From: Variovorax sp. OAS795
GTDB taxonomy: Bacteria; Pseudomonadota; Gammaproteobacteria; Burkholderiales; Burkholderiaceae_C
Assembly: GCF_040546685.1 (NCBI RefSeq)
Contig: NZ_JBEPOH010000001.1
Span: 3,162,001 to 3,226,000, forward strand
Length of the DNA: 64,000 nucleotides
Direction of reading: 5' to 3'
The position numbers were made by a program, and so were the translations under genes. Within the stretch, counting starts at the first letter, position 1, and each line of letters starts with the position of its first letter. The notes under the pieces are model-generated. The model searched no databases, was not told the DNA's origin, and worked only from the letters and a program-made list of their open reading frames with translations. Below are positions 7,930 to 16,518 of this stretch, in pieces.

Positions 7930-7947
7930 CGCTATGTCGCTTGTGGT

Positions 7948-8151
7948 TCAGCCGCCGGTCACCGGGCGGATCACTTCGATGCGGTCTTCGGGTTGCAGTG
8001 CGCGCGCGCCATAGGCGGAGCGCGGCACGAACTCGCGGTTCACCGCCACCGCGAAGGGCGGCACGGCGTCCACTGCGGCCAGCGCGTCGACCAGCGTGGC
8101 GCGCTCGGGCAGTGCAAAGGGCTTGTCGTTGATCAGGACGTTCATCGTCAT
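7948..8151 (-). CDS. thiS: Sulfur carrier protein ThiS
   Basis: A 67-aa ubiquitin-fold protein ending in the required Gly-Gly (IRPVTGG), whose C-terminal thiocarboxylate donates sulfur to ThiG. The ATG at 8151 overlaps the thiO stop as ATGA, and a second ATG lies two codons later. No thiF or moeB adenylating enzyme is present in the window, so activation must come from elsewhere. Confidence 0.93.
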   Translation of the reverse strand: MTMNVLINDKPFALPERATLVDALAAVDAVPPFAVAVNREFVPRSAYGARALQPEDRIEVIRPVTGG

Positions 8152-9239
8152 GCTTCGGATGTGTTGAGGCCAAGGTCCTGCGCGAGCGTGGAGCGGCCAT
8201 GCACGAGCAGTTCCATCGCGGCGTCGAGCACGGCCGGCGCAATCATGAAGCCGTGGCGGTACAGCCCGTTGATCTGCAGCACGCGCGGTTGCGGCTGGCG
8301 GATGGCGGGCAGGTTGTCGGGCAGCGTGGGGCGGCACTGCGTCGCGATCTCGAGGATGCGGGCTTCGGCAAAGCCGCTGTGCACCGCGTAGGCCGCGCTC
8401 AGCAGTTCGAGCGTGGAGCGCACGCTGGCGGGCGACATGTCGTCCGACTCGATCTCGGTCGCGCCGATCACGAACACGCCGCCGGGCTTGGGTGCGATGT
8501 AGAGCGGATAGCGCGGATGCACCAGCCGCGTGGGCCGCTGCAATGCCACCTCGGGTGCGTGCACGCGGATGACTTCGCCGCGCACGCCGCGCAGGGCACT
8601 CCATTGCGGCCGCGCGCCAAGGCCGCGGCAGTCGATGACCCAGTCGGGCTGGCCCGGCGCGCCGGGCGCAAAGTCGGCCGGCGCGCGCGGGGACTGCCAA
8701 TGCAGCGTGACCTGCGGGCTGGCCTGCAGCGTCGCGAGCAAGGCCGAGAGCAGCGCGCGGTTGTCGAGCTGGCCTTCACCGGGAAGGAACAAACCCTGCG
8801 CGAAGCGCTGGCCGAGCGATGGCTCCAGCGCGGCAATGCCCGCGCCGTCGAGCGCCTGAATCGGGGCGAGTTCCGGCACCTCGGCACCGGTGCGCGCCAG
8901 GACGCGTGCGAGCCGTGCCGCCTCGGCGGCATCCTGCCGGTGCCACAGCACCAGCGTTCCTTCGCGTTGCAGGAACACGGGCTGTGCCAGCGGCGCCAGC
9001 AGTTCGGGCCAGCGCGAGAGCGCGTGGTGGCCCATGCGCACGACGGACACCGGCGCCACGGCCGATTCGGCCAGCGGCGCGAGCATGGCGGCTGCCACGC
9101 GCGCGGCAGCGCCTTCGGCTTCGGGACTGCCGGCTTCGAACAGCGCCACCTTGCAGCCGGCCTGTGCCAGCGTGACCGCGAGCAGCCGGCCCATGAGGCC
9201 CGCGCCGAGGATCGCGGCCGATCGAAATGGCAGGCTCAT
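8148..9239 (-). CDS. thiO: Glycine oxidase ThiO
   Basis: A 363-aa FAD-dependent amine oxidase that turns glycine into dehydroglycine for thiazole synthesis in aerobic bacteria. The N-terminal Rossmann motif GAGLMGRLLAVTLAQAG binds FAD, and the C-terminus carries the DAO-family sequence VLQINGLYRHGFMIAPAV. It is first in the operon thiO-thiS-thiG-thiE-TonB receptor. The start at 9239 puts the FAD motif about 10 residues in. The gene is divergent from thiD with 59 bp between the start codons, and no TPP riboswitch fits into that gap. Confidence 0.93.
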   Translation of the reverse strand: MSLPFRSAAILGAGLMGRLLAVTLAQAGCKVALFEAGSPEAEGAAARVAAAMLAPLAESAVAPVSVVRMGHHALSRWPELLAPLAQPVFLQREGTLVLWHRQDAAEAARLARVLARTGAEVPELAPIQALDGAGIAALEPSLGQRFAQGLFLPGEGQLDNRALLSALLATLQASPQVTLHWQSPRAPADFAPGAPGQPDWVIDCRGLGARPQWSALRGVRGEVIRVHAPEVALQRPTRLVHPRYPLYIAPKPGGVFVIGATEIESDDMSPASVRSTLELLSAAYAVHSGFAEARILEIATQCRPTLPDNLPAIRQPQPRVLQINGLYRHGFMIAPAVLDAAMELLVHGRSTLAQDLGLNTSEA

Positions 9240-9298
9240 GGTCTTGCTCCCCGGAGGGGGAGGGCGCAGGGCGAGCCGAGTCGCCGATAATTTTCGGC

Positions 9299-10159
9299 AT
9301 GACCCAAGCTGCACATCCCGTCGCGCCGCAAGCGCCCCTGCGCTACGCCCGCGTGCTCTCGATCGCCGGCTCCGACAGCGGCGGCGGTGCCGGCATCCAG
9401 GCCGACCTCAAGACCTTCGCGGCGCTCGGCTGCTACGGCATGACGGCCATCACCGCCCTCACTGCACAGAACACGCTGGGCGTGTCGGGCATCCATGGCG
9501 TGCCGCCGGCTTTTCTCAAGGCGCAGATCCAGGCCGTGGTCGAGGACATCGGCGTCGATGCGGTGAAGCTCGGCATGCTGCATGCGCCCGAGGTCGTCGA
9601 GGTGGTGGCCTGGGCCATCGATCATTACCGGCTGCCGAACGTGGTGCTCGACCCGGTGATGGTTGCCACCAGCGGCGACCGCCTGATTGCTTCGGAGACG
9701 GTGCAGGTGCTGGTGCGCGAGCTGTTTCCGCGCGCCGTGGTGGTGACCCCCAATCTCGACGAGGCCGCCCTGCTCATCGGCCATGCGATCGACGGCGTCG
9801 ATGCGCTCGATACGGCGGCCGACGAATTGCTGGCGCTCGGCGCACGGGCCGTGCTGCTCAAGGGCGGCCATCTGGCGGGCAACGACGTGGTCGATGTGCT
9901 GCTGGGGCGCGATGGCGTGCGCAAGCGCCTGTCCTCGTCCCGCATCGCGAGCCGCAACCTCCATGGCACGGGCTGCACGCTGTCGTCCGCCATTGCCGCG
10001 CAACTTGCGCTCGGCGCGGCGCTGCCCGAGGCCGTCGAGCGCGCGCGCGCCTTTGTCGTCGGCGCCATGGCCGCCGGTGCCGGCGTGCAGGTCGGTGCCG
10101 GGCACGGTCCGCTCAACCACGGCTTTGCGCCAGTGCCGACGCATCGCCTGCCGTCGTAG
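9299..10159 (+). CDS. thiD: Hydroxymethylpyrimidine/phosphomethylpyrimidine kinase
   Basis: A 286-aa ribokinase-fold enzyme that phosphorylates HMP and HMP-P to HMP-PP for ThiE. Motifs seen are LSIAGSDSGGGAGIQADLKT near the start, GMTAITALTAQNT, VLDPVMVATSGD and the anion-hole sequence NLHGTGCTLSSAIAA. The ATG at 9299 directly precedes MTQAAHPV and gives the usual family length with a short extra N-terminus. Divergent from thiO. Its 3' end overlaps the convergent cytX gene by 47 nt. Confidence 0.95.
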   Translation: MTQAAHPVAPQAPLRYARVLSIAGSDSGGGAGIQADLKTFAALGCYGMTAITALTAQNTLGVSGIHGVPPAFLKAQIQAVVEDIGVDAVKLGMLHAPEVVEVVAWAIDHYRLPNVVLDPVMVATSGDRLIASETVQVLVRELFPRAVVVTPNLDEAALLIGHAIDGVDALDTAADELLALGARAVLLKGGHLAGNDVVDVLLGRDGVRKRLSSSRIASRNLHGTGCTLSSAIAAQLALGAALPEAVERARAFVVGAMAAGAGVQVGAGHGPLNHGFAPVPTHRLPS

Positions 10160-11453
10160 ACGTGGGCCTGGGCCGGCTGATCCAGGCCAGCACGAAGGTG
10201 GCCGCCAGCGTCGGCAGCGCCGAGCCGAACTGCGGCGCCCAGCGGGCGCAGGCGTGATAGGCCGCGATGCCGCCGATCCAGATCAGCGCCGCGCCCAGGT
10301 CGACCCGGCGCGTGCCCAGCGATGCCATCGACTGGCCCGTGCCCAGCCGGCCCAGGATCACGCCATAGAGCGGCACGAACACCGAACTCAGCATCAGCAG
10401 GAACGGCTCGAGCGTGTGCATCGGCAGCACCAGCGCCAGCGCGGTGCAAAGCGCCGCCAGCAGCAGGCCCCATTGGCGCACGCTCCAGCGCGGCAGCAGG
10501 CTGTGGGTCGACACCGAACCCGAGTACACGTCGCCATAGGCGTTGTCGAGCTCGTCGATGAGGATGAGGCCGAGCGCCACCAGGCCGCCTTGCGCCAGCA
10601 GCAGGGCGGTGACCAGGCCGGTGCCCGGCTCCGCAACGCTCACCACCATCACGCCGAGCGCATAGCACCAGACGTTGGCCAGCGCATAGCCGATCCAGGT
10701 GCCGCTGAAGGCACTGCCGAGACCCCCCGCGCTGCGCTTGCCGTGCCGCGCGTAGTCGGCCACCAGCGGCAGCCACGACACCGGCATGGCAATCACGAGA
10801 TCGAGCGCGCCGAATATGCCCATGCCGCCGTCGCCCGGCCGGGCCCAGAAGTCGTCGAGGCCCTTGGCCTGCAGGCGCGTTGCGAACTGCCAGGTCAGCC
10901 AGAGCAGCGACAGCACCACCAGCGGCAGGCCGAAGCGGCTCACGAAACGCCGCACCAGCTTCACCATCGAGCCTGCCAGCAGCGCCAGCAGCACAGCGCC
11001 CCAGAGCAGCGTGGTGAGGGCGCCGCCCAGCGGCCCGGTGAGCGTCAGGCCGAACGCCTGCTGGCCGATGGCCTGCGTGCCCTCGCGCATGATCACGAGC
11101 TCGAAGGTGGTCCAGCCCACCAGCTGCACGATGTTCAGCAGCACCGGCAATCGTGCGAAGGCGCTGCCGTAGGTGGCGTGCATCAGCCCGGCGCTCGCAA
11201 GGCCGCTTTCGCAGCCCAGCCGCGCGGTCCAGGCCAAGAGGCCGGCACCGAGCAGCGACCCCAGCACGATTGCGATGGCTGCGTCGCGCGTGCCCACGGC
11301 GGGCACCAGGTAGGCCCCGATCTGCATCACCAGCAGCCCCACGCCCAGGCTGAACCACAGCGATGCGTGGTCATTCCAGCCGAACACCCGCCTGGACGCG
11401 GGCAGCGGCGTCAGCGCCTCGTTGGCGGAAGAAAAGTCGTCGTCATGTGCCAT
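10113..11453 (-). CDS. cytX: NCS1-family permease, probable HMP transporter CytX
   Basis: A 446-aa integral membrane protein with about 12 hydrophobic segments, of the cytosine/purine/thiamine (NCS1) permease family. The ATG at 11453 follows a GGAG ribosome site and lies directly downstream of a TPP riboswitch, so frames extending further upstream are rejected. CytX is the NCS1 branch repeatedly found under TPP control and thought to import hydroxymethylpyrimidine. Motifs visible include GWTTFELVIMREG and DYARHGKRSAGGLGSAF. With thiD next door the import-then-phosphorylate route is complete. Convergent with thiD and overlapping it. Confidence 0.88.
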   Translation of the reverse strand: MAHDDDFSSANEALTPLPASRRVFGWNDHASLWFSLGVGLLVMQIGAYLVPAVGTRDAAIAIVLGSLLGAGLLAWTARLGCESGLASAGLMHATYGSAFARLPVLLNIVQLVGWTTFELVIMREGTQAIGQQAFGLTLTGPLGGALTTLLWGAVLLALLAGSMVKLVRRFVSRFGLPLVVLSLLWLTWQFATRLQAKGLDDFWARPGDGGMGIFGALDLVIAMPVSWLPLVADYARHGKRSAGGLGSAFSGTWIGYALANVWCYALGVMVVSVAEPGTGLVTALLLAQGGLVALGLILIDELDNAYGDVYSGSVSTHSLLPRWSVRQWGLLLAALCTALALVLPMHTLEPFLLMLSSVFVPLYGVILGRLGTGQSMASLGTRRVDLGAALIWIGGIAAYHACARWAPQFGSALPTLAATFVLAWISRPRPTSTTAGDASALAQSRG

Positions 11454-11539
11454 CCAGTTGCTCCAGTGCAAAAGGTTTGGCAGGTGGGCGAGGTCCCGGC
11501 GGCAAGGCCATCGCGCGAGACAACGCGACAGGCCGCCGG

Positions 11540-11640
11540 ACCAGCTTCCCTGCGCGAGGATTACCTCAGTCAGGTTCAAAGGGACTCTCTCAGTCAGCCC
11601 CGGGAACGGATCCCGGTTCGACACCCCTAGCGGTGGTGCT
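11540..11640 (-). promoter_or_regulatory. TPP riboswitch (THI element)
   Basis: Reading the minus strand from about 11640, the conserved blocks appear in order: TAGGGGTG, a variable GC stem, GACTGAGAGAG, TTGAACCTGA, GAGGTAATCC and GCGCAGGGAAGC. These are the core TPP-binding helices. It precedes the cytX start at 11453 by about 85 nt, so it probably acts on translation or on termination before the cytX ribosome site. Confidence 0.95.
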
Positions 11641-11664
11641 CCGCGCCGTGGCGCAAAGCGGAAA

Positions 11665-12411
11665 CTATTGTACGAGCCTGCGCGCGAAAGACTCCAAACC
11701 ATCGATGACGATCTGGATATGGCGCTCGAAGCTGGCGTCCAGCGGAACGCTGCCGCCGTTGTCCCAGCGCACGATGAAGGCCCGGTTGGCCAGGAGCGGC
11801 AGGTTGCGCGCGAGCACCGGATGGTCGAGCGGACGGATGGTGTGGACGCGCTCGCGCAGCTCCTCGGCCCAGGCCTGCGTGTTGTCGGAAGGCAGGGGCG
11901 AGAACTCCATCGTCACGAAGCCGAGCATGGCCGCGACCACGCAGTTGTAGGCCTCCAGCAGCGGCTCGCCCTCGAACCCGGCCTCGACCAGCGCCGCGAG
12001 CACGCCCTCGACCAGCTCGGTCGGCAGGCTGCCGTTCGACACCAGCTGCGCGCCCAGCAACTGCGCCACGTTCGGGTGGCGGCGCACGGCGGCGCGGCAG
12101 CGGCGGAACAGCTGCGCGATCCATTCCTGCCAGCCCTGCTTGCCCCGCGGCGGCGTGACATCGGCCATCACCATGGCGGCCACTTCGGCAAGCAGTGCCT
12201 CGCGCGTGCTCACGTGCCAGTGCACCGCGGCCGGGTAGACGCCGAGCCGTGCCGCGATCTCCCGCATGCTGAAAGCGCCGAGGCCGAACTCGTCGATGTG
12301 CGCCAGGGCGGCTTCGGCGATGCGCCGTTTCGACAGCGCGCCACCGCCGGGAGGGCGGCCTGCGGTCCTGGGTCTGGGCTCGGTGGCAGGTTTCTTCATG
12401 GATGCTGCCAT
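11665..12411 (-). CDS. TetR/AcrR-family regulator
   Basis: A 248-aa repressor-type protein. Residues about 28-75 hold the helix-turn-helix (AALAHIDEFGLGAFSMREIA then LGVYPAAVHWHVSTREALL), and the rest is a TetR_C-like ligand domain. An internal ATG at 12399 is an alternative start. Divergent from the class III aminotransferase at 12473 across 61 bp of AT-rich DNA that contains TGTATAAAC and the near-palindrome CAATATTAATTG. The usual arrangement is that such a regulator controls its divergent neighbour; that is inference. Confidence 0.88.
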   Translation of the reverse strand: MAASMKKPATEPRPRTAGRPPGGGALSKRRIAEAALAHIDEFGLGAFSMREIAARLGVYPAAVHWHVSTREALLAEVAAMVMADVTPPRGKQGWQEWIAQLFRRCRAAVRRHPNVAQLLGAQLVSNGSLPTELVEGVLAALVEAGFEGEPLLEAYNCVVAAMLGFVTMEFSPLPSDNTQAWAEELRERVHTIRPLDHPVLARNLPLLANRAFIVRWDNGGSVPLDASFERHIQIVIDGLESFARRLVQ

Positions 12412-12472
12412 TGTGCGGCAGGAAAATTGGCTGTATAAACAATATTAATTGATCAGCGAGCAATTAAAAACC
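12412..12472. promoter_or_regulatory. Divergent promoter of tetR-type gene and aminotransferase
   Basis: A 61-bp AT-rich gap in GC-rich surroundings. CAATATTAATTG at 12440-12451 is a partial palindrome (CAAT and ATTG arms) and could be the TetR-type operator. TGTATAAAC at 12432-12440 resembles a -10 element. No experimental promoter can be inferred beyond this. Confidence 0.4.
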
Positions 12473-13774
12473 ATGACCGACGCCGCCATCGACCTCGCCC
12501 TCGCAGGGGCTCATCGACGCTTCGCCGACAGCAACCCCGCAAGCCGGCGCCAGTTCGAAGAGCACTCGCGCTACATGCCCGGCGCCAACAGCCGCTCGGT
12601 GCTTTTCTACGCGCCGTTCCCGCTCACCATCGCCAGGGGTGAAGGCGCGGTGCTCTGGGACGCAGACGGCCACCGCTATGCCGACTTCATCGCCGAGTAC
12701 ACGGCAGGCGTCTACGGCCACTCGGCGCCGGAGATCCGCGACGCCGTGATCGAGGCGATGCAGGGCGGCATCAACCTCACGGGGCACAACCTGCTCGAAG
12801 GGCGGCTGGCCAAGGCCATCTGCGAGCGCTTTCCGCAGATCGAACGCTTGCGCTTCACCAACTCCGGCACCGAGGCGAACCTGATGGCGCTCACGGCCGC
12901 GCTGCACTTCACGGCAAGGCGAAAGATCATGGTGTTCTCGGGCGGGTATCACGGCGGCGTGCTCGGCTTCGGCGCCAGGCCCTTGCCGACGACGGTGCCC
13001 TTCGACTTCCTGGTGCTGCCCTACAACCACGCGGCGGCGGCGAGCGAGCAGATCGAAAGGCACGGTGCGGAAATCGCCGCGATCCTGGTCGAACCGATGC
13101 AGGGCGCGAGCGGCTGCATTCCGGGCCGGCTCGACTTTCTTCACGCCCTTCGAGAAGGTGCGACGAAGGCCGGTGCGCTGCTGGTCTTCGACGAGGTCAT
13201 GACCTCGCGCCTGGCACCGAACGGCCTGGCCAACCAACTGGGCATACGGGCCGACCTCACCACATTAGGCAAGTACATCGGCGGCGGCATGTCCTTCGGC
13301 GCTTTCGGCGGCCGCTCCGACGTGATGGCGCAATTCGATCCGCGCACGGGCTCGCTCACGCATTCGGGCACCTTCAACAACAACGTCATGACCATGGCGG
13401 CCGGGTATGCGGGCCTCACCAAACTCTTCACTCCCGAAGCGGCCGGCGCGCTGGCCGGGCGCGGCGAGGCGATGCGCGCGCGGCTGAACGCCCTGTGCGA
13501 CGGGGAAGGCGTCGCCATGCAGTTCACCGGGGTGGGATCGCTGATGAACGCGCACTTCCTGAGGGGCGAAGTGCGGCGCGTGGACGACTTGGCGGCGGTG
13601 GACGGGCGGTTGCGCCAGCTGCTGTTCTTCCACCTCCTGCGCCAGGGCATCTACGCCTCGCCGCGCGGCTTCGTCGTGCTGTCGCTGCCGATCACGGATA
13701 CGGACATCGACCGCTTCGTTGCCGCCATCGGCAGCTTCATCGGCGAGTACCGTTCGCTGTTGCCCGCGGCCTAG
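12473..13774 (+). CDS. Class III aminotransferase, glutamate-1-semialdehyde mutase-like
   Basis: A 433-aa PLP enzyme. The fold-type I lysine is K267 in DLTTLGKYIGGG, the cofactor-ring Asp is in LLVFDEVMTSR (about 240), and SGTEANLMAL (131-140) binds the phosphate. It resembles GSA aminomutase and omega-amino acid transaminases; the true haem-pathway hemL is likely elsewhere. The ATG at 12473 is preferred over an upstream TTG at 12449 inside the promoter. It probably acts on an amino acid or polyamine-type substrate under control of the divergent TetR protein. Its TAG stop overlaps the stop of the convergent FNR gene within one CTAG. Confidence 0.85.
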   Translation: MTDAAIDLALAGAHRRFADSNPASRRQFEEHSRYMPGANSRSVLFYAPFPLTIARGEGAVLWDADGHRYADFIAEYTAGVYGHSAPEIRDAVIEAMQGGINLTGHNLLEGRLAKAICERFPQIERLRFTNSGTEANLMALTAALHFTARRKIMVFSGGYHGGVLGFGARPLPTTVPFDFLVLPYNHAAAASEQIERHGAEIAAILVEPMQGASGCIPGRLDFLHALREGATKAGALLVFDEVMTSRLAPNGLANQLGIRADLTTLGKYIGGGMSFGAFGGRSDVMAQFDPRTGSLTHSGTFNNNVMTMAAGYAGLTKLFTPEAAGALAGRGEAMRARLNALCDGEGVAMQFTGVGSLMNAHFLRGEVRRVDDLAAVDGRLRQLLFFHLLRQGIYASPRGFVVLSLPITDTDIDRFVAAIGSFIGEYRSLLPAA

Positions 13775-14808
13775 CGGGACGAGGTGCCGGCGACCCCGAG
13801 CAGCTCATGCAGCCGCGTGCTGGTGGTCGTGTATTGCAGCGGGATGGCCTTGCCCGGGAACACGAGGGCCGCGGCGCCCCAGGCGGCCAGCGTGGCCTCG
13901 TGGAAGCCGCAGACGATGAGCTTCTTCTTGCCCGGATAGGTGTTGATGTCGCCCACCGCGAAGACGCCGGGCTCGCATGTCTGGTATGTCTCGGTCTCGA
14001 CCGGCACCTGCTTGCGCTCGAGCGCGAGGCCCCAGTCGGCAATCGGGCCGAGGCGCGGGGAAATGCCCAGGCAGGCGACCAGCGCATCGAGCGGCAGGTC
14101 GACCGTCGTCGCATCGGGCGTGGTGACCTGCAACTGCTTGCCATCGAAGGCCGTGGGCTGGCCGACCTTGAAGGCCAGCCTGCCTTCGGCCACCCGCGCG
14201 CGCATCGAGGCGACGAGGCTCTCGTCGGCCTGGAAGCCGTCGCGCCGGTGAACGAGCGTGACGTGCCTGGCAATGTCCGCGAGCGCGAGGGCGGTTGCCA
14301 GCGCGACGTCGTCGCCGCCATTGACCACCACCGTCTGCCCCACGAAGCGGTCCAGCGAATCGGGGTGATAGAAGAGCGAGCTGCCTTCGAACCGGGCAAT
14401 GCCTTCGACCGCGATGCGCTTGGGCACGAAGGCGCCGACGCCGGCGGCAATGAACACGGTCCTGGCGAGGAAAGCCTTGCCGGCCGAGGTCGTCAGCAGC
14501 AGGCGCCCGTCGTCCTGGCGGGCGAGCGTGGCCACCTGCTCGCCGTAATGGAACTGCGGCTTGAAGGGCGCGACCTGCGCCAGCAGCGATTGCGCAAGGG
14601 CGCGTCCACTGGTCACCGGGGTGCCCGGAATGTCGTAGATCGGCTTGTCGCCATAGAGCGCCACGCATTGGCCGCCCGCAGCGGGCAGCGCATCGACGAT
14701 GTGGCAGGAGATTTCGAGCAGGCCCAGCTGGAAGGCCTGGAACAGGCCGACAGGGCCAGCACCGACGATCAGGGCGTCGGTTTCAATGGGGACTGCGGAG
14801 GTGCTCAG
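13771..14808 (-). CDS. Ferredoxin-NADP reductase, thioredoxin-reductase-like type, CTG start
   Basis: A 345-aa FAD/NADP flavoprotein of the type 2 FNR family (YumC-like). FAD motif [19 protein letters not shown] begins about residue 11, [16 protein letters not shown] binds NADP, and [20 protein letters not shown] is the second FAD motif. No ATG or GTG lies in frame where the homologous N-terminus should begin. The best start is CTG at 14808: GGGGAG lies 8 nt upstream and the CTGA overlaps the ferredoxin stop. Last gene of the cysI-to-fdx operon. It most likely passes electrons from NADPH to the ferredoxin and so to CysI. Confidence 0.88.
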   Translation of the reverse strand: MSTSAVPIETDALIVGAGPVGLFQAFQLGLLEISCHIVDALPAAGGQCVALYGDKPIYDIPGTPVTSGRALAQSLLAQVAPFKPQFHYGEQVATLARQDDGRLLLTTSAGKAFLARTVFIAAGVGAFVPKRIAVEGIARFEGSSLFYHPDSLDRFVGQTVVVNGGDDVALATALALADIARHVTLVHRRDGFQADESLVASMRARVAEGRLAFKVGQPTAFDGKQLQVTTPDATTVDLPLDALVACLGISPRLGPIADWGLALERKQVPVETETYQTCEPGVFAVGDINTYPGKKKLIVCGFHEATLAAWGAAALVFPGKAIPLQYTTTSTRLHELLGVAGTSSR

Positions 14809-15134
14809 CGCACCAGCTCCCCGATCTTGTCGGTCTTGTCTTTCCACTCGTCGGCGTCGGGCAGGGCGGGCTTGCGCTTGGTGATGCTCTTCCAGCCATC
14901 GGCCAGAGCGAGCTCGGCGTTCAGCTTGATGAACGCGATCTGGTTGGCCGGGAGGTCTTCCTCGGCATAGATGGCGTTGACCGGGCACTCGGGGATGCAG
15001 ACCGCGCAGTCGATGCATTCGTCCGGGTCGATCACCAGCATGTTGGGGCCTTCGCGGAAACAATCCACGGGGCATACGTCCACGCAGTCGGTGTATTTGC
15101 AGCGGATGCAGGCTTCTGAGACGACGTGGGTCAT
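14805..15134 (-). CDS. fdxA: 7Fe ferredoxin FdxA
   Basis: A 109-aa ferredoxin with cysteines at 9, 12, 17, 21 and 25 and a second set C40-x2-C43-x2-C46-x3-C50-Pro. This is the pattern of [3Fe-4S][4Fe-4S] seven-iron ferredoxins, with the typical C-terminal extension of about 45 residues. It starts 43 bp after the cysN stop on the same strand and overlaps the reductase that follows. Placed in a sulfite-reduction operon without cysJ, it is the likely electron donor to CysI. Confidence 0.93.
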   Translation of the reverse strand: MTHVVSEACIRCKYTDCVDVCPVDCFREGPNMLVIDPDECIDCAVCIPECPVNAIYAEEDLPANQIAFIKLNAELALADGWKSITKRKPALPDADEWKDKTDKIGELVR

Positions 15135-15177
15135 TTGTCTTCTAACGTCAGTGTGAGGTCGGGGAAAACCCGGGATT

Positions 15178-16518
15178 TTAGGCCTTTGCGGCGGCAGGCT
15201 GCACGAGCACCGCCGCAGCGGTCTTGTGGGTGGCCGTATCGACCAGCACCAGCGAGCCCAATGCACGCGATTGGGTGAACGGCAGCACGGCCAGCGGCTG
15301 CTGCAGCGCCAGCACCACGTCGCCGATGGAATTGGCTTCCAGCTGCGTTGCGGGCTCCGATTCGAGCGTCGTGATGTTCACGCGATCGACGATGCGCGCC
15401 ACCTTGGCCTTGACCCAGCGATGGCCCTGCAGCGCCCAGTACACGCGGCCCGCGACGAGCGGCTCGTCGTCGAGCCAGGCCACCGTGGCGGTGATCTCGC
15501 GCACCGGCTCGAAGGCGCCGGGCGCCAGCAGCCAGTCGCCGCGCGACACGTCGAGTTCGCGGTCGAGCACGATGCCGGCGCTGTGGCCCGCATGCACCGC
15601 CTTGGGCTGGCGCGTGTGGCTCAGCACCTGCGCCACCGTGGCGGTCTGGTTGCTCGGCAGCACGGTCACGCGCTGGCCGGGTTCCACATGGCCGGCCGCC
15701 ACGCGGCCCCAGAACACGCGGCGGCCCTGCGAGGTGTCGGCCGAGGACGAGAACTTTTCGACCCACTGCACCGGGAAGGCGAAGGGCACGGCCTCGTCCT
15801 GCACGGTGACCGGCAGCTGTTCGAGCAGCTCGAGCAGGCTGGGTCCTTCGTAGCCGACCCAGTCGGCATGGCGCGTGGCCACGTTCCAGCCCTTGAGGGC
15901 GGAAATCGGCACGATGCCGGCGACTTCGACGCCCGCCGCTTCGGCGAAGACGCTCAGTGCGGTCGAGATGCGTTCGAAGGCCAGGCCGGCATCGTCGATG
16001 GCGTCGAGCTTGTTGACCGCGAACACGATCGACTGCACGCGCAAGAGGTGCGCCAGCAGCGTATGGCGGCGCGTCTGCGGCAGCAGTTCGCGCTTGACGA
16101 CCGTGCCGTCTTCCACTTCGGCGGCCCAGGCCAGCTTGGTGGCATCGACCAGCACCACGGCGGCATCGGCGGCCGAGGCGGCCGTGACCATGTTGCGGGT
16201 GTATTGCTCATGGCCCGGCGCGTCGCCGATGATGAACTTGCGCCGGGCGGTCGAGAAGTAGCGGTAGGCCACGTCGATCGTGATGCCCTGTTCGCGCTCG
16301 GCCGAGAGGCCGTCGGTCAACAGCGCCAGGTCGGTTTCGCCGCCGCGCTGCACGCCGGCGAGCTGGTCTTGCAGCACGGTCTTGCTGTCGACCAGCAGGC
16401 GGCCGATCAGCGTGCTCTTGCCGTCGTCCACGGAGCCGCAGGTGATGAAGCGTAGGGCGGTGCCGGTGTCGCCGTGGATGTCGGCCGTGACGGGAGTTGC
16501 AGTGGTCGTCGCGCTCAT
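15178..16518 (-). CDS. cysN: Sulfate adenylyltransferase subunit 1 (GTPase)
   Basis: A 446-aa EF-Tu-like GTPase that drives APS formation by CysD. GTP motifs are [15 protein letters not shown] (G1), a [14 protein letters not shown] switch, [13 protein letters not shown] (G3) and NKLDAIDD (G4). There is no C-terminal APS-kinase domain, so this is CysN rather than CysNC. The ATG shares one base with the cysD stop (TGATG). Fourth step gene of the assimilatory operon. Confidence 0.95.
   Translation of the reverse strand: MSATTTATPVTADIHGDTGTALRFITCGSVDDGKSTLIGRLLVDSKTVLQDQLAGVQRGGETDLALLTDGLSAEREQGITIDVAYRYFSTARRKFIIGDAPGHEQYTRNMVTAASAADAAVVLVDATKLAWAAEVEDGTVVKRELLPQTRRHTLLAHLLRVQSIVFAVNKLDAIDDAGLAFERISTALSVFAEAAGVEVAGIVPISALKGWNVATRHADWVGYEGPSLLELLEQLPVTVQDEAVPFAFPVQWVEKFSSSADTSQGRRVFWGRVAAGHVEPGQRVTVLPSNQTATVAQVLSHTRQPKAVHAGHSAGIVLDRELDVSRGDWLLAPGAFEPVREITATVAWLDDEPLVAGRVYWALQGHRWVKAKVARIVDRVNITTLESEPATQLEANSIGDVVLALQQPLAVLPFTQSRALGSLVLVDTATHKTAAAVLVQPAAAKA

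Noticed and set aside
9283..9298. Short hairpin GCCGA-N6-TCGGC before thiD
   Set aside because: Only a 5-bp stem with no U-tract; too weak to call as a terminator or operator.
11454..11702. Upstream start for cytX
   Set aside because: The extension runs through the TPP riboswitch and lacks membrane-protein character.
12449..12472. TTG start for the aminotransferase at 12449
   Set aside because: It falls in the promoter gap; the ATG at 12473 fits the conserved N-terminus.
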